This document shows positions 36,706 to 45,449 of a stretch of DNA of 64,000 bases, in pieces (position 1 is the first letter of the stretch; the number at the start of each line of letters is the position of its first letter). The notes under the pieces are model-generated. The model saw only the letters and a list, made by a program, of their open reading frames with translations. It was not told the origin of the DNA and did no database searches. A program made the translations under genes and the position numbers. Location: positions 1 to 64,000 of the forward strand of contig CBDCFL010000014.1 in the NCBI GenBank assembly GCA_965216135.1, read 5' to 3'. The stretch is from CBDCFL01 sp965216135 (lineage in GTDB: Bacteria > Pseudomonadota > Alphaproteobacteria > Rhodobacterales > Rhodobacteraceae).

Positions 36706-37296
36706 CTAAGACCATCGTGGCACCCTGTGGGAATGATAAAAAGCAATAGCGTTCGGCGTTGGTCGACAAACGCAATGCAGAGATCGCCTCGGCGCGACAC
36801 ATCCCAACAAAGTTTGAGCTGACCGCGTCGTCATCGTCCAAAACAACCTGGGCGACGTTCGCAGAGTCTGAGGCGCGCCTGGCGACAAAGCGACGAAAGA
36901 TCGCCCCAGCGCTGCCCGGTCCGCGAAACATAACATCTACCCGGTGCCGACCGAGAACGTCATAACACATGGCCGAAAGGCGGCGCTGAAATGGTTTTGG
37001 CATCAGATCAGAGCTGAGAACCGCCAGCTTGAAGTCCTTGTCATCTTGGGAGCGCAATGAGGCCACGGCGATATGCTCGAAATAGTGAAGACGCTGCTCG
37101 AGCCTGCTGTTTTCAAATAATTCTTCGGGTTTTTTTGCTGGCAGCTGATTGCCAGCCAGATTTTCCGAAAAAGGAAAATCGAGTTTGGAATAATACCTGC
37201 ATGTCACCAGCTCTTGTCGCCGAGCGCGGGCACCTCTTGTCGGGCCCTGCATTTCGTCACGGCGATCGTATGCGGTCAACTGGAATTAATAAAGTA

Positions 37297-38642
37297 GTAG
37301 GCTTATCCCTCTGATCCAGTCACGGATGTTGACGGGACATGTTGGGTTTGCGGTTGCCATCGGCAGGATGTTCGCCTAATGTTCTGTCATGCCCAGCCGC
37401 TGGAAATACGACCGCCCGATGTCCCGCGCCGCCTTCGAGGCGCGCTTTCCCGATGAAGCCTCCTGCGCCCGGCACTCGGCCCGTTTGCATCTCGCCTAAT
37501 GTTCTGCATGCCCAGCCCGCCCGATGTCCCGCGCGCCTTCGAGGCGCGCTTTCCCGATGAGCCTCCTGCGCCCGGCATCTCGCAGCCAAGCGCTGGCCCG
37601 ACGGCTTCGTCTGCCCCGCCTGCGGCCATGACAGGGGCTGGGGACTGAAGCGTCGCCGGGCGAGCTGGGAATGTGCGGCCTGCGGGAAGGAGACTTCGGT
37701 GACCGCAGGCACGATCATGCACCGCAGCCACTTGCCCCTGAAGACCTGGTTCATGGCCGTTCACATCGTGACCAGCCACTCGAACGGTATCTCCGCCCTG
37801 CAACTCCAGGCCCAGCTCGGGCTCGGCAGTTACAAGAGTGCCTGGCTCCTGCTACACAAGCTGCGCCGTGCCATGGTCGATCCGGATCGCAGCCTGCTTG
37901 AGGACCTGGTCGAGATCGATGAGGCCACCCTACCGTTCCGCACCGTAAAAGACCCGACCGCAGGCGGGCAAGGTCGCAGCCCGCAAGGCAAGATGCGCAT
38001 TGCCGGCGCGGTCGAGCTATCGCCCGAGGGCGAGCCACGTCGCATCCGGCTGGCGCCGATCGGGGATTTCTCCGCGCGCAGCCTTCATGCCTTCGTTGCC
38101 GGGACCTCGGCGCCGGGCGCGCGGGTAATCACCGATGGCTGGAGCGGTTATTGCGGCCTGCCCGACCACGACCACCAGCCCAAGGTCGTCGGTGCAACGC
38201 TCGCCCATCTCGTGCTGACGTGGATCCATCGTGTGTTCTCGAACCTGAAGCGCTGGGCGCTCGGAACCTTCCATGGCCTGCGCCGCGCCCATCTGCGCCG
38301 CTATCTCGACGAGTTCGTGTTCCGCTGGAACCGCCGCCGCCACACCGCAACGGCCTTCGACACCCTGCTCGGCATCGGCACGCGCCTCCGACCCGCCGAC
38401 TACCGCGACATCGTCGGACAACGCGGCTGATCCCGGCAGGCCGGGCGCCAGCCACCGCCCGCCCTCCGATCCACCTCAATCAGGGCCGAGTGCCGGCCCT
38501 CCAGCCTGCCTGACAGCACTCGAAACCAACTTCCCCAAGCCCAAAAGCTCCCGCACATCGCCCGGCACGGTCCAGGAACCGTGCCTGGAACGTAGAAGGC
38601 CGATCAACATCTGGTGTGACCGGAAGCAAAGGGAGAAGCCCT
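37297..38642 (+). mobile_element. IS1595-family element
   Basis: 1346 bp bounded by an exact 8-bp target duplication ATAAAGTA (37289-37296 and 38643-38650), the size typical of IS1595. The ends resemble each other (GGCTTATCCCTCTG inward at the left, GGGCTTCTCCCTTTG inward at the right). It inserted in the pcs / rhamnosyltransferase spacer. The transposase 5' end is duplicated, so it is probably inactive. Confidence 0.8.
37389..38430 (+). pseudogene. IS1595 (ISXO2-like) transposase with duplicated, frame-broken 5' end
   Basis: The main frame (37699-38430) has the DDE-type core: VEIDEATLPFR, VITDGWSGY and a late HLVLTWIHRVFSNLKRW region with the usual Asn/His and C-terminal RRYLDEFVFRWNRR. Upstream bases encode the zinc ribbon (CPACGHDRG, CAACGKE) in frames that do not connect cleanly. 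About 120 bp containing the start (MPSRWKYDRPMSRAAFEARFPDE) occurs twice, at 37373-37492 and 37493-37600, with small deletions, and neither copy reads through to the main frame. Confidence 0.8.
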
Positions 38643-38707
38643 ATAAAGTATTAACCAAGGGACCAGCCAGATTGCAACGAAGCTGTGGCTTCGCATCTGA
38701 CGCGGCT

Positions 38708-39394
38708 TTAGTCGCCCAGCGCCTGCTGTATTGCGCCCGCTGAGACGAGGTATAGCGAGGTTGCGACCAGCCCCCAGAGCGCCCAGCTTTCGGGGTGGAA
38801 ATCGACCCAAGCCGCCCAACCGGCAAAGCCTGTCCAAGCTATCGCCATGGGCAGCGACAACACCCGCCAGCGCGCGGTGCGCACAGGGTGGATGAATTTT
38901 ATCGGCACGAACATCAGTGCGGCCAGCACGATGATAATTGCCAGCATCACCCAGAAATTCAGCGTCATGGCGAACAGCACAAGCACCACCATGTTCCAAC
39001 ACCCAGGGAATCCGGAAAATGAATAATCCTTTGTTTTCATGCGTGTATCAGCGAAATACATGGCGCTGGCAAACGTTATGACGATGATCGCGATCCAGCC
39101 GGTCCAGCCTGGCAGCAGGCCCGATTTGAACAAGGCGTAGGCCGGCACAAAGACATACGTCAGATAATCGATGATCAGGTCGAGCAGAACGCCGTCGAAT
39201 TCCGGCGCGTTTGCTTTGACGTCGTATTTGCGCGCCAGCGGGCCGTCGAGGCCGTCGACAAAGAACGCCACCACCAGCCAGAGGAACATCAGCGACCAGT
39301 CCTCTTCAACCGCCGCCAGCATCGCCAGCATCGCAAATACCGCGCCGGTGGCGGTAAACAGGTGGACGGCAAGGGCTTTACGCGCGTGGGACAT
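38708..39394 (-). CDS. pcs: Phosphatidylcholine synthase
   Basis: 228 residues, a CDP-alcohol phosphatidyltransferase that joins choline to CDP-diacylglycerol to make phosphatidylcholine at the inner membrane. The motif DGPLAR followed by FDGVLLDLIID gives the Asp50, Asp72 and Asp76 pattern of the family. About seven to eight membrane helices. The N-terminal AVHLFTATGAV and the YVFVPAYALFKSGLLPG region fit the bacterial Pcs type rather than PgsA or PssA. ATG at 39394. The downstream neighbour was originally the rhamnosyltransferase-like gene. Confidence 0.9.
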   Translation of the reverse strand: MSHARKALAVHLFTATGAVFAMLAMLAAVEEDWSLMFLWLVVAFFVDGLDGPLARKYDVKANAPEFDGVLLDLIIDYLTYVFVPAYALFKSGLLPGWTGWIAIIVITFASAMYFADTRMKTKDYSFSGFPGCWNMVVLVLFAMTLNFWVMLAIIIVLAALMFVPIKFIHPVRTARWRVLSLPMAIAWTGFAGWAAWVDFHPESWALWGLVATSLYLVSAGAIQQALGD

Positions 39395-39536
39395 GGGCCG
39401 TTTCTTTGCAGGAATGAGGCATCAAGGCAACAAGCGGGCAGCGGCCGTCGGCAAATGGCGCGGGCGGGCATCGGTCGGGCCTTGCACGCGGTGCCAATTA
39501 GCGATGTGATCGCATCAGCGTGCGGAGGATTTGGGT

Positions 39537-39821
39537 ATGGATGATGAAACCAACCAAGCTGGCATGACCGGCGAGATGGCGGCGCTGACGCGCGAAGTGG
39601 CGCTGCTCAACCGGCACCGGTTCGTCGTTCTTCACAATTCGCCCATACGTCTGCTGGTATGGCGGTTTGCCGGCGGTCTGGCCTTTGGGCTGGGCACCGT
39701 GGTGGGCGCCTCGCTGGTGGTCTCGATCCTGATATACGCGCTGTCGTCGATCGATTTCATCCCGGTTATCGGCGACTGGGCGGCAAGCATTGCCCAGGAG
39801 ATGCAGGCGCAGCCGGACTGA
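39537..39821 (+). CDS. Small DUF5665-like membrane protein
   Basis: 94 residues. A polar N-terminal half (MTGEMAALTREVALLNRHRF) is followed by SPIRLLVWRFAGG and one or two membrane segments (LAFGLGTVVGASLVVSILIYAL), then a short tail. The ATG at 39537 has GGAGG nine bases upstream. The family is common in Rhodobacterales with no known function. It is transcribed away from pcs. Confidence 0.75.
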   Translation: MDDETNQAGMTGEMAALTREVALLNRHRFVVLHNSPIRLLVWRFAGGLAFGLGTVVGASLVVSILIYALSSIDFIPVIGDWAASIAQEMQAQPD

Positions 39822-39836
39822 TCAGCGCCTTGCCGG

Positions 39837-40136
39837 TTAGTCACGGGTTGAGGCGATGGCGGTCATGCGGGTGGTTTTCGGCGGGCCGGTGAGGGCTGCG
39901 CCGATGCGGGTTTTGTAGGCGGCAAAGGCGTCCGATGCCTGGAAGGCCTGGAATGCGGCCTCGTCGGTAAAATCAAGCACGCCGATGAATTCGGTGGGTT
40001 CCTCGGTGGAATAGGCCGCGTAATGCAGGCCGGCGACGCCCTCGGATTTGAGGTCCGCGATGAAGGCGGCCATGGCGTCGCGCCGGGCGTCGTGGCTGTC
40101 GGGCGAGGCTAGGGTGTAGCGGACGAGAAGGGACAT
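39837..40136 (-). CDS. Small alpha/beta-barrel (ABM/Dabb-like) protein
   Basis: 99 residues. The pattern LLVRYTLASPDSHDARRDAMAAFIADLKSE...GLHYAAYSTEEPTEFIGVLDFTDEAAFQAFQASDAF fits the antibiotic-biosynthesis-monooxygenase / stress-responsive barrel fold. No catalytic residues can be assigned. It ends 16 bp from the convergent DUF5665-like gene. Exact activity unknown. Confidence 0.7.
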   Translation of the reverse strand: MSLLVRYTLASPDSHDARRDAMAAFIADLKSEGVAGLHYAAYSTEEPTEFIGVLDFTDEAAFQAFQASDAFAAYKTRIGAALTGPPKTTRMTAIASTRD

Positions 40137-40181
40137 GGGTCGCGGGCTCCTTTGGATTGGAATGCTGGCGAATTGTGCGGC

Positions 40182-40457
40182 CTAGCCGCGGATCAGAACC
40201 GCACCAGGCGGCACGATGACATTGCAGGACGTGGGCGGTCCTTGATGGCCGGGCGGACGGCCTATGAACCAGACCTTGCAGGTGCCCGGCGGCGGGAGGT
40301 GGCCGGGTGGGATGTCGATGCCGCGGGCTTGTGCCTCGGGGACGGAAAGGATCGCACCGGCGAGTGCCAAGGTGTTGGCCGATTGTACCAGCTCGGTTGA
40401 GGTGCAGGCGGTCAATGTCGCAGCGCAGGCGATAGCGGTGAGAGTGATGCGGATCAT
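40182..40457 (-). CDS. Small lipoprotein
   Basis: 91 residues. The signal sequence MIRITLTAIACAATLTAC ends in a lipobox LTAC (Cys18), so the mature protein should be lipid-anchored in the envelope. The rest is short with Pro-rich parts (GIDIPPGHLPPPGTCKVW) and two further Cys. The Met at 40457 is chosen because it gives a normal lipoprotein signal; the frame from 40517 does not. Function unknown. Confidence 0.75.
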   Translation of the reverse strand: MIRITLTAIACAATLTACTSTELVQSANTLALAGAILSVPEAQARGIDIPPGHLPPPGTCKVWFIGRPPGHQGPPTSCNVIVPPGAVLIRG

Positions 40458-40556
40458 GGGCGGTCTCCGGTTGGCCGTCGTTGCGGGAGGGGTAGCATGG
40501 GGCCGGTGCAATGTCATCGGGGCCGGATGGCTGAGTGGCGAGGTGCGTCCGGTGAG

Positions 40557-40602
40557 CGAAATCTTGAAAAGATTTCGGGTGCGCTTTCTTTTTAAGAAAG
40601 CG
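40557..40602. repeat. Two adjacent perfect 9-bp hairpins
   Basis: First stem CGAAATCTT / AAGATTTCG with a three-base loop (40557-40577). Second stem CGCTTTCTT / AAGAAAGCG with a TTT loop (40582-40602). The pair could terminate transcripts from either side, although no T run follows. Confidence 0.8.
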
Positions 40603-40662
40603 GTTGCGTCGTGTTCAGGTTAACCAGCGCACCGGGGCACGATTGCAGATGAGGAGCGCCCG

Positions 40663-40687
40663 GAATGGTGTCCAGTGGACACCATTC
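40663..40687. repeat. 25-bp perfect palindrome
   Basis: Arms GAATGGTGTCCA and TGGACACCATTC around a single G. It has the form of an operator or REP-type element; no gene starts within 300 bp. Confidence 0.8.
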
Positions 40688-40798
40688 AGCGACGAACGGC
40701 GCGCCGCAAGGCGAGGCGGCCACCGCCATTGAGGTCGGGGTCCCGGATCAAGTCCGGGACGTGAAGCGCCCATGCCCGGAACAGCCGCGAAGCGGCCC

Positions 40799-40931
40799 GG
40801 GCAGCGCCCGACCGCCCCGGAGGGCGGGCGCTCTTGCGACGTTGCTCACCCGAACAGACGGAGGATGTGGCGGGGCGATAAAGCGAAGACCTCAGGCCTC
40901 GGCAGCGCCCACCCGCGGTCGGGCGCTGCCC
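40799..40931. repeat. 133-bp palindromic repeat, copy 2
   Basis: Perfect 17-bp terminal inverted repeats GGGCAGCGCCCGACCGC (40799-40815) and GCGGTCGGGCGCTGCCC (40915-40931). The interior matches copies 1 and 3 and contains no open frame of note. Confidence 0.85.
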
Positions 40932-41007
40932 TATTGTTGCATGGCGTGGAAGTTGGAAGAGTAAGGTGCTTGCGAGCACGCACCTTACGCTTGCTGGGCA
41001 AATAAAA

Positions 41008-41040
41008 GGGGCATCCCAATCAGGAGATGCCCCATATTTT
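41008..41040 (+). terminator. Rho-independent-type hairpin
   Basis: Stem GGGGCATC / GATGCCCC with a ten-base loop, followed by ATATTTT, directly left of the IS481 element. On the plus strand it would stop transcripts entering the element. Confidence 0.6.
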
Positions 41041-41044
41041 GAAC

Positions 41045-42278
41045 TGTAGTGGTTCAGACTTGATCTGACAGTTACGCGTTTTTCAGGCGGCATTTGTCAG
41101 GTCACATTCAGTTCACGAACTTTTCCTTCCAAATCTTCTTGCCCTCGATCATGGTCTCAATTGGGGTGCGACCGCAACACATTTTGCCCTGATGAGTTCG
41201 TTCGGTGTTGTAGAAGTCGATCCATTGATCCAGATCGGCCTGCAAGGCTTCGACAGTTTCGTAGAGCTTCTTGCGGAATGTGATCTGATAAAACTCCTGC
41301 AGGATTGTTTTGTGGAAGCGTTCGCAAATCCCGTTGGTTTGGGGCGATTTAACCTTGGTCTTGGTGTGGTCAATGTCGTTGATTGCCAGGAAGAGCTGGT
41401 AGTCGTGTTTGTCGACCCGGCCGCAGTATTCGGTTCCGCGGTCGGTCAGAATGCGCAGCACCGGAAGGTCGTGTTCCTCATGGAAAGGCAGCACCCGATC
41501 GTTGAGCAGATCAGCCGCAGTTATCGGCGTTTTGGTGGTGTAGAGCTTGGCATGTGCCACCTTGCAATAGGTGTCCACATAGGTCTGCTGATAGACCCGC
41601 CCGACACCCTTGAGAGTGCCAACATAGAACGTGTCCTGAGAGCCCAGATAGCCAGGGTGCGCGGTCTCAATCTCGCCACAGGCTTCATCGTCCAGCTTCT
41701 TCTTCTCAAGGGCCTGAACCTGAGCTTCGGTAAGAATGCCACCTTCCTCTGCCACCTTGGCTTCCAGCGCCTTCAGGCGGGTTTTGAAGTTCGCCAGATC
41801 ATGCCGCAACCAGATGGATCGCACGCCAGAGGGCGAGACGAAGACCCCCAGCTTGCGCAGCTCATTGGAGGTGCGGGCCTGACCGTAGGCCGGGAAGTCC
41901 GTGGCCGATTTTATGACCGCCTGTTCGGTCGCCTCGTCCACCCGGTTGGCCAGATTGGGCTTGCGCCGGGTGCGTTCAAAAAGAGCTTCAACGCCGCCAT
42001 CATCGACGGCTGATTTATAGCGATAGAATGTATCCCGCGACATGCCCATGACCTGACAGGCTTTGGACACATTACCCAATTCGTCGGCCAAGTTCAGCAA
42101 GCCGACTTTGTGTTTGATGATCTTGTCTGTAGTATTCAACATCGTGGTTTCCTCGTTTTGTGGTTTGGTTTGCACCACCATCAAAACGGATAACCGCAGT
42201 CTCTTTCAAGAGATGCACCGCCCCCAATTCAATCTAAAAGATTGGGGGCGGTGTCAGATCAAATCGGAACTAATACAT
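41045..42278 (-). mobile_element. IS481-family element
   Basis: 1234 bp. The ends are imperfect inverted repeats of 27 bp that begin TGTA and share TTGATCTGACA internally. The flanks share TTTGAAC (41038-41044 and 42279-42285), a probable 7-bp target duplication. One intact transposase gene. Confidence 0.85.
41108..42142 (-). CDS. IS481-family transposase
   Basis: 344 residues from the ATG at 42142 (MLNTTDKIIKHKVGLLNLA); a frame extension to 42184 is possible. The N-terminal helix-turn-helix is VSKACQVMGMSRDTFYRYK. The integrase core has Asp in YVDTYCKVAHAKLY, Asp in LTDRGTEYCG and Glu in NGICERFHKTIL. The tail FYNTERTHQGKMCCGRTPIET is typical. It looks intact and should be active. Confidence 0.92.
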   Translation of the reverse strand: MLNTTDKIIKHKVGLLNLADELGNVSKACQVMGMSRDTFYRYKSAVDDGGVEALFERTRRKPNLANRVDEATEQAVIKSATDFPAYGQARTSNELRKLGVFVSPSGVRSIWLRHDLANFKTRLKALEAKVAEEGGILTEAQVQALEKKKLDDEACGEIETAHPGYLGSQDTFYVGTLKGVGRVYQQTYVDTYCKVAHAKLYTTKTPITAADLLNDRVLPFHEEHDLPVLRILTDRGTEYCGRVDKHDYQLFLAINDIDHTKTKVKSPQTNGICERFHKTILQEFYQITFRKKLYETVEALQADLDQWIDFYNTERTHQGKMCCGRTPIETMIEGKKIWKEKFVN

Positions 42279-42303
42279 TTGAACCAACCGAAAAATTCTT
42301 GAC

Positions 42304-42555
42304 CTACGTGGCCTTCAAAACAATCACGAGAATTGGATACAATAACCGTTGACCTGCCGCCATTAACCAATGCTTTGCTTCGCGTCGGCATAAACGTCTT
42401 GCTGCCATTTCTCCTTTCGTCTTCAGTTCGCGCAGATATTTTCTCTGCAAGTTGATCCGGTACTCGCCGAATTCGCGTTTCGGCCAAACGGCGATGTACA
42501 GTGGCACCCTAACCCACCACGGGGGAGAGGTTCGGGGACTTTTTGGGTCGACCAT
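42304..42555 (-). CDS. Small hypothetical protein downstream of the PadR-like gene
   Basis: 83 residues, with an AAGGAG ribosome site before the ATG at 42555. It is basic (KREFGEYRINLQRKYLRELKTKGEMAARRLCRREAKHW) and ends in one hydrophobic segment (LLYPILVIVLKAT), so it may be tail-anchored. Its start lies inside the original 3' end of the PadR-like gene, which suggests co-translation before that gene was damaged. No family recognised. The IS481 element begins 26 bp after its stop. Confidence 0.6.
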   Translation of the reverse strand: MVDPKSPRTSPPWWVRVPLYIAVWPKREFGEYRINLQRKYLRELKTKGEMAARRLCRREAKHWLMAAGQRLLYPILVIVLKAT

Positions 42556-42629
42556 TTTCTCTCTCCTTAGAGATCCGCTGGTCGGCTGAACCGAGATTTA
42601 GGTAAGCGCCCGCTGCATCCAGAGCCTTC

Positions 42630-42831
42630 TTGCCGGTTGCGGTTAGTTCGTAGAACTTTCGCGGTCGCCCTCTCGATCGTTTAGAAGGCTTGGATTGGGA
42701 TACCTCCGGGACATCGGTGACTAGGCCACCTTGCCGGTTGCGGTTAGTTCGTAGAACTTTCGCGGTCGCCCTCTCGATCGTTTAGAAGGCTTGGATTGGG
42801 ATACCTCCGGGACATCGGTGACTAGGCCACC
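42630..42831. repeat. 101-bp perfect tandem duplication
   Basis: Bases 42630-42730 are repeated exactly at 42731-42831. The unit covers the 3' half of the PadR-like coding sequence. Since 101 is not a multiple of three, the duplication stops the frame at 42721. Confidence 0.95.
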
Positions 42832-43019
42832 CATTTCTAGGCGGCGAAGTGCAACAAATACCTGCGCATCTGCTACTTCTCTCCCGGTCATGTCGGACAC
42901 GCGCTTTGCAATAGCTGTGCCGTATGCAGCAGCTGGCGCGTTTTCAATTGCCGACATGATCGCCATCTGCACTAATCCCAGTGTGCGATGGCGGTTGTAC
43001 AGTTTGATGTTTTGCTCAT
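42721..43019 (-). pseudogene. PadR-like winged-helix regulator, truncated by tandem duplication
   Basis: The readable part (TLGLVQMAIMSAIENAPAAAYGTAIAKRVSDMTG...VFVALRRLEMGGLVTD, then SRGRPRKFYELTATGK) is a PadR-type winged helix. The ATG at 43019 has AAGGAG upstream, but one A seems missing after MSK; restoring it gives MSKNIKLYNRHRTLGLV in frame. At the other end the 101-bp duplication makes the frame end GKVA, whereas the second copy leads to the original end KKALDAAGAYLNLG...LSPVVG. A Met at 42966 could still start a short product. PadR proteins usually repress adjacent genes, here the small hypothetical one. Confidence 0.78.
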
Positions 43020-43286
43020 GTTTTTCTCCTTTGCCAGCCGCGCAATTTCTTAAGGCGGGCCATTTGGTTGTGCGAAACCATGAGGTTTCACTTTCAGTTG
43101 GACGGCCATATTGATGTCCATTGCGATTTTGGACCGTCCGCCCCCTCCATTCAGACCCATGCGATTGGATGCAAATCGAGAGCGCTGTTCCTTGGCTATC
43201 TTGCTGCAACTCACGGAACATTGTTAATATAGCAAGTGGTAGGTTATTCGTCAATCCCATTTTCTGGCAAATAATTTACGCCATTG

Positions 43287-45449
43287 TTACCGCTTGCTGT
43301 ACTTCCCCCGCAGCCCAGCCCTTCCCCTCCGACTCCGCCCCGCACCCTTCCCCCCACCAGCCGCCGCCACCGCGTATTGCCGCGCCATCGGGTCATCGGC
43401 CACCACCAGGTCCACCGCTTCCAGCCGTTTCACCTCATCGCGCAGACGCGCCGCTTCCTCGAATTCCAGGTTCTCGGCGGCCTTCCTCATGTCCACCCTG
43501 AGCCCCTCCAGATGCGCCGCAAGGTTCGCGCCGACCAGTGGTTTTTCGACGCTTGCTGTCACCCGCGCCATGTCGGTGTCGCCTTTGTAAAGGCCGCTCA
43601 GCACGTCGCTCACGTTCTTCTTGATGGTCTCGGGCGTGATGTCGTGCTCGACATTATACGCCGCCTGCTTTTCGCGCCGCCGGTTGGTCTCGGCCAGCGC
43701 GCGTTCGATCGAGCCGGTGATCCGGTCGGCATACATGATCACCCGGCCATCAACGTTCCTCGCCGCCCGGCCGATGGTCTGGATCAGCGAGGTTTCGGAG
43801 CGCAAAAACCCCTCCTTATCCGCATCCAGAATCGCCACCAACGCGCATTCGGGAATATCCAGCCCCTCGCGCAATAGGTTGATGCCGACCAGCACGTCGA
43901 ACGCGCCAAGGCGCAAATCGCGCAGGATTTCAATGCGTTCCAGTGTATCGATGTCGGAATGCATATAGCGCACGCGGATGCCCAGATCGTGCATATATTC
44001 GGTCAGATCCTCGGCCATGCGTTTGGTCAGCGTGGTCACCAGCGTGCGGTAACCGGCTTGCGCGACCTTGCGCACCTCATCCAGCAAATCGTCGACCTGC
44101 ATCTCGACGGGGCGGATTTCAACCGGCGGGTCCAGAAGGCCGGTGGGGCGGATCACCTGTTCAACAAAAACGCCCGATGATTGCTCCAGCTCCCACTTCT
44201 GCGGGGTGGCCGAAACGAACACCGATTGCGGGCGCATGGCGTCCCATTCCTCAAACTTCAGCGGCCGGTTATCCATGCAGGACGGGAGGCGGAAGCCGTG
44301 TTCGGCCAGAGTGAATTTGCGCCGGTAATCACCTTTGTACATACCGCCGATCTGGGGTACCGAGACGTGGCTTTCATCAGCGAAAACAATGGCATTGTCG
44401 GGGATGAACTCAAACAGCGTCGGCGGCGGTTCACCCGGCGCGCGCCCGGTCAGATAGCGCGAATAGTTCTCGATGCCGTTGCAGTGGCCGGTGGCTTCCA
44501 GCATTTCCAGATCGAAATTGCAGCGCTGTTCAAGGCGCTGGGCTTCCAGCAGTTTGCCCTCATTGACCAGCTGATCCAGCCGCTGGCGCAATTCTTCTTT
44601 GATCGAGATGATGGCCTGCTGCAGGGTTGGCCTGGGCGTGACGTAGTGGGAATTGGCATAGACACGGATTTGCTCGAAGCTGTCGGTCTTTTCGCCGGCG
44701 AGCGGGTCAAATTCGGTAATCTTCTCAAGTTCTTCGCCAAAGAAGCTCAACGTCCAGGCCCGGTCTTCGAGGTGGGCTGGCCAGATCTCCAGGCTGTCAC
44801 CGCGCACCCGGAACGTACCGCGCTGAAATCCCGCGTCGTTGCGTTTGTACTGCTGGGCGACCAGATCGGCCATGATCTGGCGCTGGTTGTAAGACTTGCC
44901 GGCTTTCAGATCCTGGGTCATGGCGCCGTAGGTCTCGACCGAACCGATGCCGTAGATGCAACTGACCGAGGCGACGATGATCACGTCATCGCGCTCCAGA
45001 AGCGCGCGGGTGGCCGAGTGGCGCATCCGGTCGATCTGGTCGTTGATCTGGCTTTCTTTTTCGATGTAGGTGTCCGAGCGGGGCACATAGGCCTCGGGCT
45101 GATAATAATCATAGAAGCTAACGAAATATTCGACGGCATTGTCGGGGAAAAACCCTTTCATCTCGCCATAAAGCTGCGCGGCAAGGGTTTTGTTAGGGGC
45201 CAGAATGATCGCCGGGCGCTGGGTTTCTTCGATAACCTTGGCCATGGTAAAGGTCTTGCCGGTGCCGGTGGCCCCGAGCAGCACCTGATTTTGTTCGCTA
45301 TCGTTGATGCCTGTCACCAGCTCGGCGATGGCGGTGGGCTGGTCCCCGGCGGGCGAAAATTCGGAGTGCATGACCAGCGCGCGCCCACCTTCCAGCTTGA
45401 CGCGGCTTTTGATCTCTTGTTGCGGGGCGTGAAGTACCGGCTGCGACAT
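43287..45449 (-). CDS. uvrB: Excinuclease ABC subunit B
   Basis: 720 residues. UvrB verifies DNA damage with UvrA and positions UvrC in nucleotide excision repair. Walker A is GATGTGKT at residues 59-66; the damage-probing beta-hairpin is YYQPEAYVPRSDTYIEKES. Helicase motifs DESHVSVPQ, TLTKRMAEDL and QTIGRAARN are present, and a C-terminal UVR domain (LRVDMRKAAENLEFEEAARLRDEV) ends before a basic tail. The Met at 45449 is used; an extension to 45482 is possible. It stands alone, with ~270 bp of unassigned sequence (43020-43286) downstream. Confidence 0.97.
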   Translation of the reverse strand: MSQPVLHAPQQEIKSRVKLEGGRALVMHSEFSPAGDQPTAIAELVTGINDSEQNQVLLGATGTGKTFTMAKVIEETQRPAIILAPNKTLAAQLYGEMKGFFPDNAVEYFVSFYDYYQPEAYVPRSDTYIEKESQINDQIDRMRHSATRALLERDDVIIVASVSCIYGIGSVETYGAMTQDLKAGKSYNQRQIMADLVAQQYKRNDAGFQRGTFRVRGDSLEIWPAHLEDRAWTLSFFGEELEKITEFDPLAGEKTDSFEQIRVYANSHYVTPRPTLQQAIISIKEELRQRLDQLVNEGKLLEAQRLEQRCNFDLEMLEATGHCNGIENYSRYLTGRAPGEPPPTLFEFIPDNAIVFADESHVSVPQIGGMYKGDYRRKFTLAEHGFRLPSCMDNRPLKFEEWDAMRPQSVFVSATPQKWELEQSSGVFVEQVIRPTGLLDPPVEIRPVEMQVDDLLDEVRKVAQAGYRTLVTTLTKRMAEDLTEYMHDLGIRVRYMHSDIDTLERIEILRDLRLGAFDVLVGINLLREGLDIPECALVAILDADKEGFLRSETSLIQTIGRAARNVDGRVIMYADRITGSIERALAETNRRREKQAAYNVEHDITPETIKKNVSDVLSGLYKGDTDMARVTASVEKPLVGANLAAHLEGLRVDMRKAAENLEFEEAARLRDEVKRLEAVDLVVADDPMARQYAVAAAGGGKGAGRSRRGRAGLRGKYSKR

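Larger units (their letters stand above)
35387..37202 (-). pseudogene. Putative rhamnosyltransferase-family gene, disrupted by IS5
   Basis: The family (Pfam-type putative rhamnosyl transferase) is recognised by the start MQVLFQTRFSFF, the middle LEQRLHYFEHIAVASLRSQ...FKLAVLSSD and the DDDDAV acidic motif. The ATG at 37202 gives the family-like start. An extra A in a run of seven (37130-37136 on the plus strand) then shifts the frame before KKPEELFENS. The IS5-type element at 35738-36705 splits the gene after GATMVL; removing it and one CTAA rejoins LERGTAQFFNRDVAMTNLGL in frame. It would glycosylate a surface polysaccharide. It lies downstream of pcs, separated now by IS1595. Confidence 0.83.
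40458..41044. other. 587-bp hairpin-rich spacer without genes
   Basis: Holds, in order, two adjacent perfect hairpins (40557-40602), a 25-bp palindrome (40663-40687), a 133-bp palindromic repeat copy (40799-40931), a 9-bp-stem hairpin GTAAGGTGC/GCACCTTAC (40961-40988) and a terminator-like hairpin (41008-41040). No open frame in it looks coding. Confidence 0.75.
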
